A stretch of DNA of 14,073 nt. Source: CAYOSU01 sp964541255. Lineage in GTDB: Bacteria > Bacillota > Clostridia > Christensenellales > CAMQZB01. A model generated the notes under the pieces. The model was not told the DNA's origin. It saw only the letters and a program-made list of their open reading frames with translations, and searched no databases. This document shows, in pieces, positions 13,821 through 14,073 of the stretch (its first letter is position 1; every line of letters begins with the position of its first letter). The stretch spans positions 1 through 14,073 of the forward strand of contig CAZIPL010000038.1 of assembly GCA_964541255.1 (NCBI GenBank), given 5' to 3'. The translations under genes were made by a program, and so were the position numbers.

Positions 13821-14073
13821 TTAGATTATCTTGCAATCCTTTTCGAGAGTTTTTTCCGTCTGCTTGTCGAAAACGTGGATATGGTTGACGTCGATTCCGA
13901 GCGTAATTACCTCTCCGTCGATTCTCGTTCTCGAGTCTACTTTCGCAATAAGCTTCGTCTTGCTGTTTTCGTCTACTACACCGGACTCTGCATTCAAGTC
14001 AAGGTCGGCATATATTAACGTTTCGCTTCCGAGCTCTTCCTTGACTTCGATCTTTGCTGTAACGGTATTTTCG
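13821..14073 (-). CDS. Sugar ABC transporter ATP-binding protein, C-terminal end only (MalK/MsmX/UgpC type)
   Basis: Only the last 83 codons are in the window; the start and the ATPase core lie beyond the right edge. The visible part is a TOBE domain, the C-terminal regulatory/substrate-gating region of CUT1-family sugar transporter ATPases. It reads KIEVKEELGSETLIYADLDL, then LIAKVDSRTRIDGEVITLG and NHIHVFDKQTEKTL, matching the ExLGxExLxY, R-x-GExVxLxxD and HxFDxxTxxxL pattern of MsmX/UgpC/MalK. Such ATPases energise uptake of oligosaccharides or glycerol-phosphates and are often shared by several transporters; the substrate cannot be read here. The TAA at 13821-13823 is followed by a terminator, so it belongs to a separate unit from rpsB although on the same strand. 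Confidence 0.88.
   Translation of the reverse strand, partial: ENTVTAKIEVKEELGSETLIYADLDLNAESGVVDENSKTKLIAKVDSRTRIDGEVITLGIDVNHIHVFDKQTEKTLEKDCKII

Overview
The window is a dense chromosomal housekeeping block in which every supported gene lies on the minus strand, so it reads from high to low coordinates. The order is canonical for Bacillota (Firmicutes), most like Clostridia: rpsB, tsf, pyrH, frr, a small unknown gene, uppS, cdsA, dxr, rseP, ispG, a polC-locus gene, rimP, nusA, ylxR, ylxQ, infB. Having ispG between rseP and the polC position is the clostridial arrangement; Bacillus subtilis has proS between rasP and polC there. Moderate GC, strong AGGAGG-type ribosome sites and some TTG/GTG starts fit that. 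The sequence alone does not give genus or family.

Layout from the right end. 13821-14073 is the tail of a MalK/MsmX/UgpC-type sugar ABC-transporter ATPase, closed by an intrinsic terminator (13764-13800). 13409-13820 is non-coding and holds a strong promoter and a leader of about 140 nt for rpsB. rpsB and tsf (12624-13408) form one unit ended by a terminator at 11922-11951. 11636-11961 is non-coding and carries a promoter for the second unit: pyrH, frr, a 60-residue unknown gene, uppS, cdsA, dxr, rseP, ispG and a PolC-like exonuclease. Most junctions there are 1-4 nt overlaps or gaps of a few bases, so translational coupling is likely. A third promoter (3812-3840), with a hairpin between it and the rimP ribosome site, begins the nus unit: rimP, nusA, ylxR, ylxQ, infB. 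infB runs off the left edge.

The genes combine ribosome supply and translation (S2, EF-Ts, RRF, RimP, IF2), transcription elongation/termination control (NusA), and envelope lipid supply. In the last group Dxr and IspG make isoprenoid precursor, UppS makes the undecaprenyl carrier, CdsA makes CDP-diacylglycerol, PyrH makes UDP, and RseP is a membrane site-2 protease.

The most unusual item is the gene at the polC locus. It encodes 507 residues with the PolC N-terminal region, an OB fold and an intact DEDDh exonuclease, but no PHP domain and no polymerase domain. Other points for a second look are the unknown 60-residue gene coupled to frr and uppS, the hairpin in the nus leader (a possible NusA-type attenuator), and the structured rpsB leader. 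I saw no tRNA, rRNA, CRISPR array, insertion sequence or prophage sequence.
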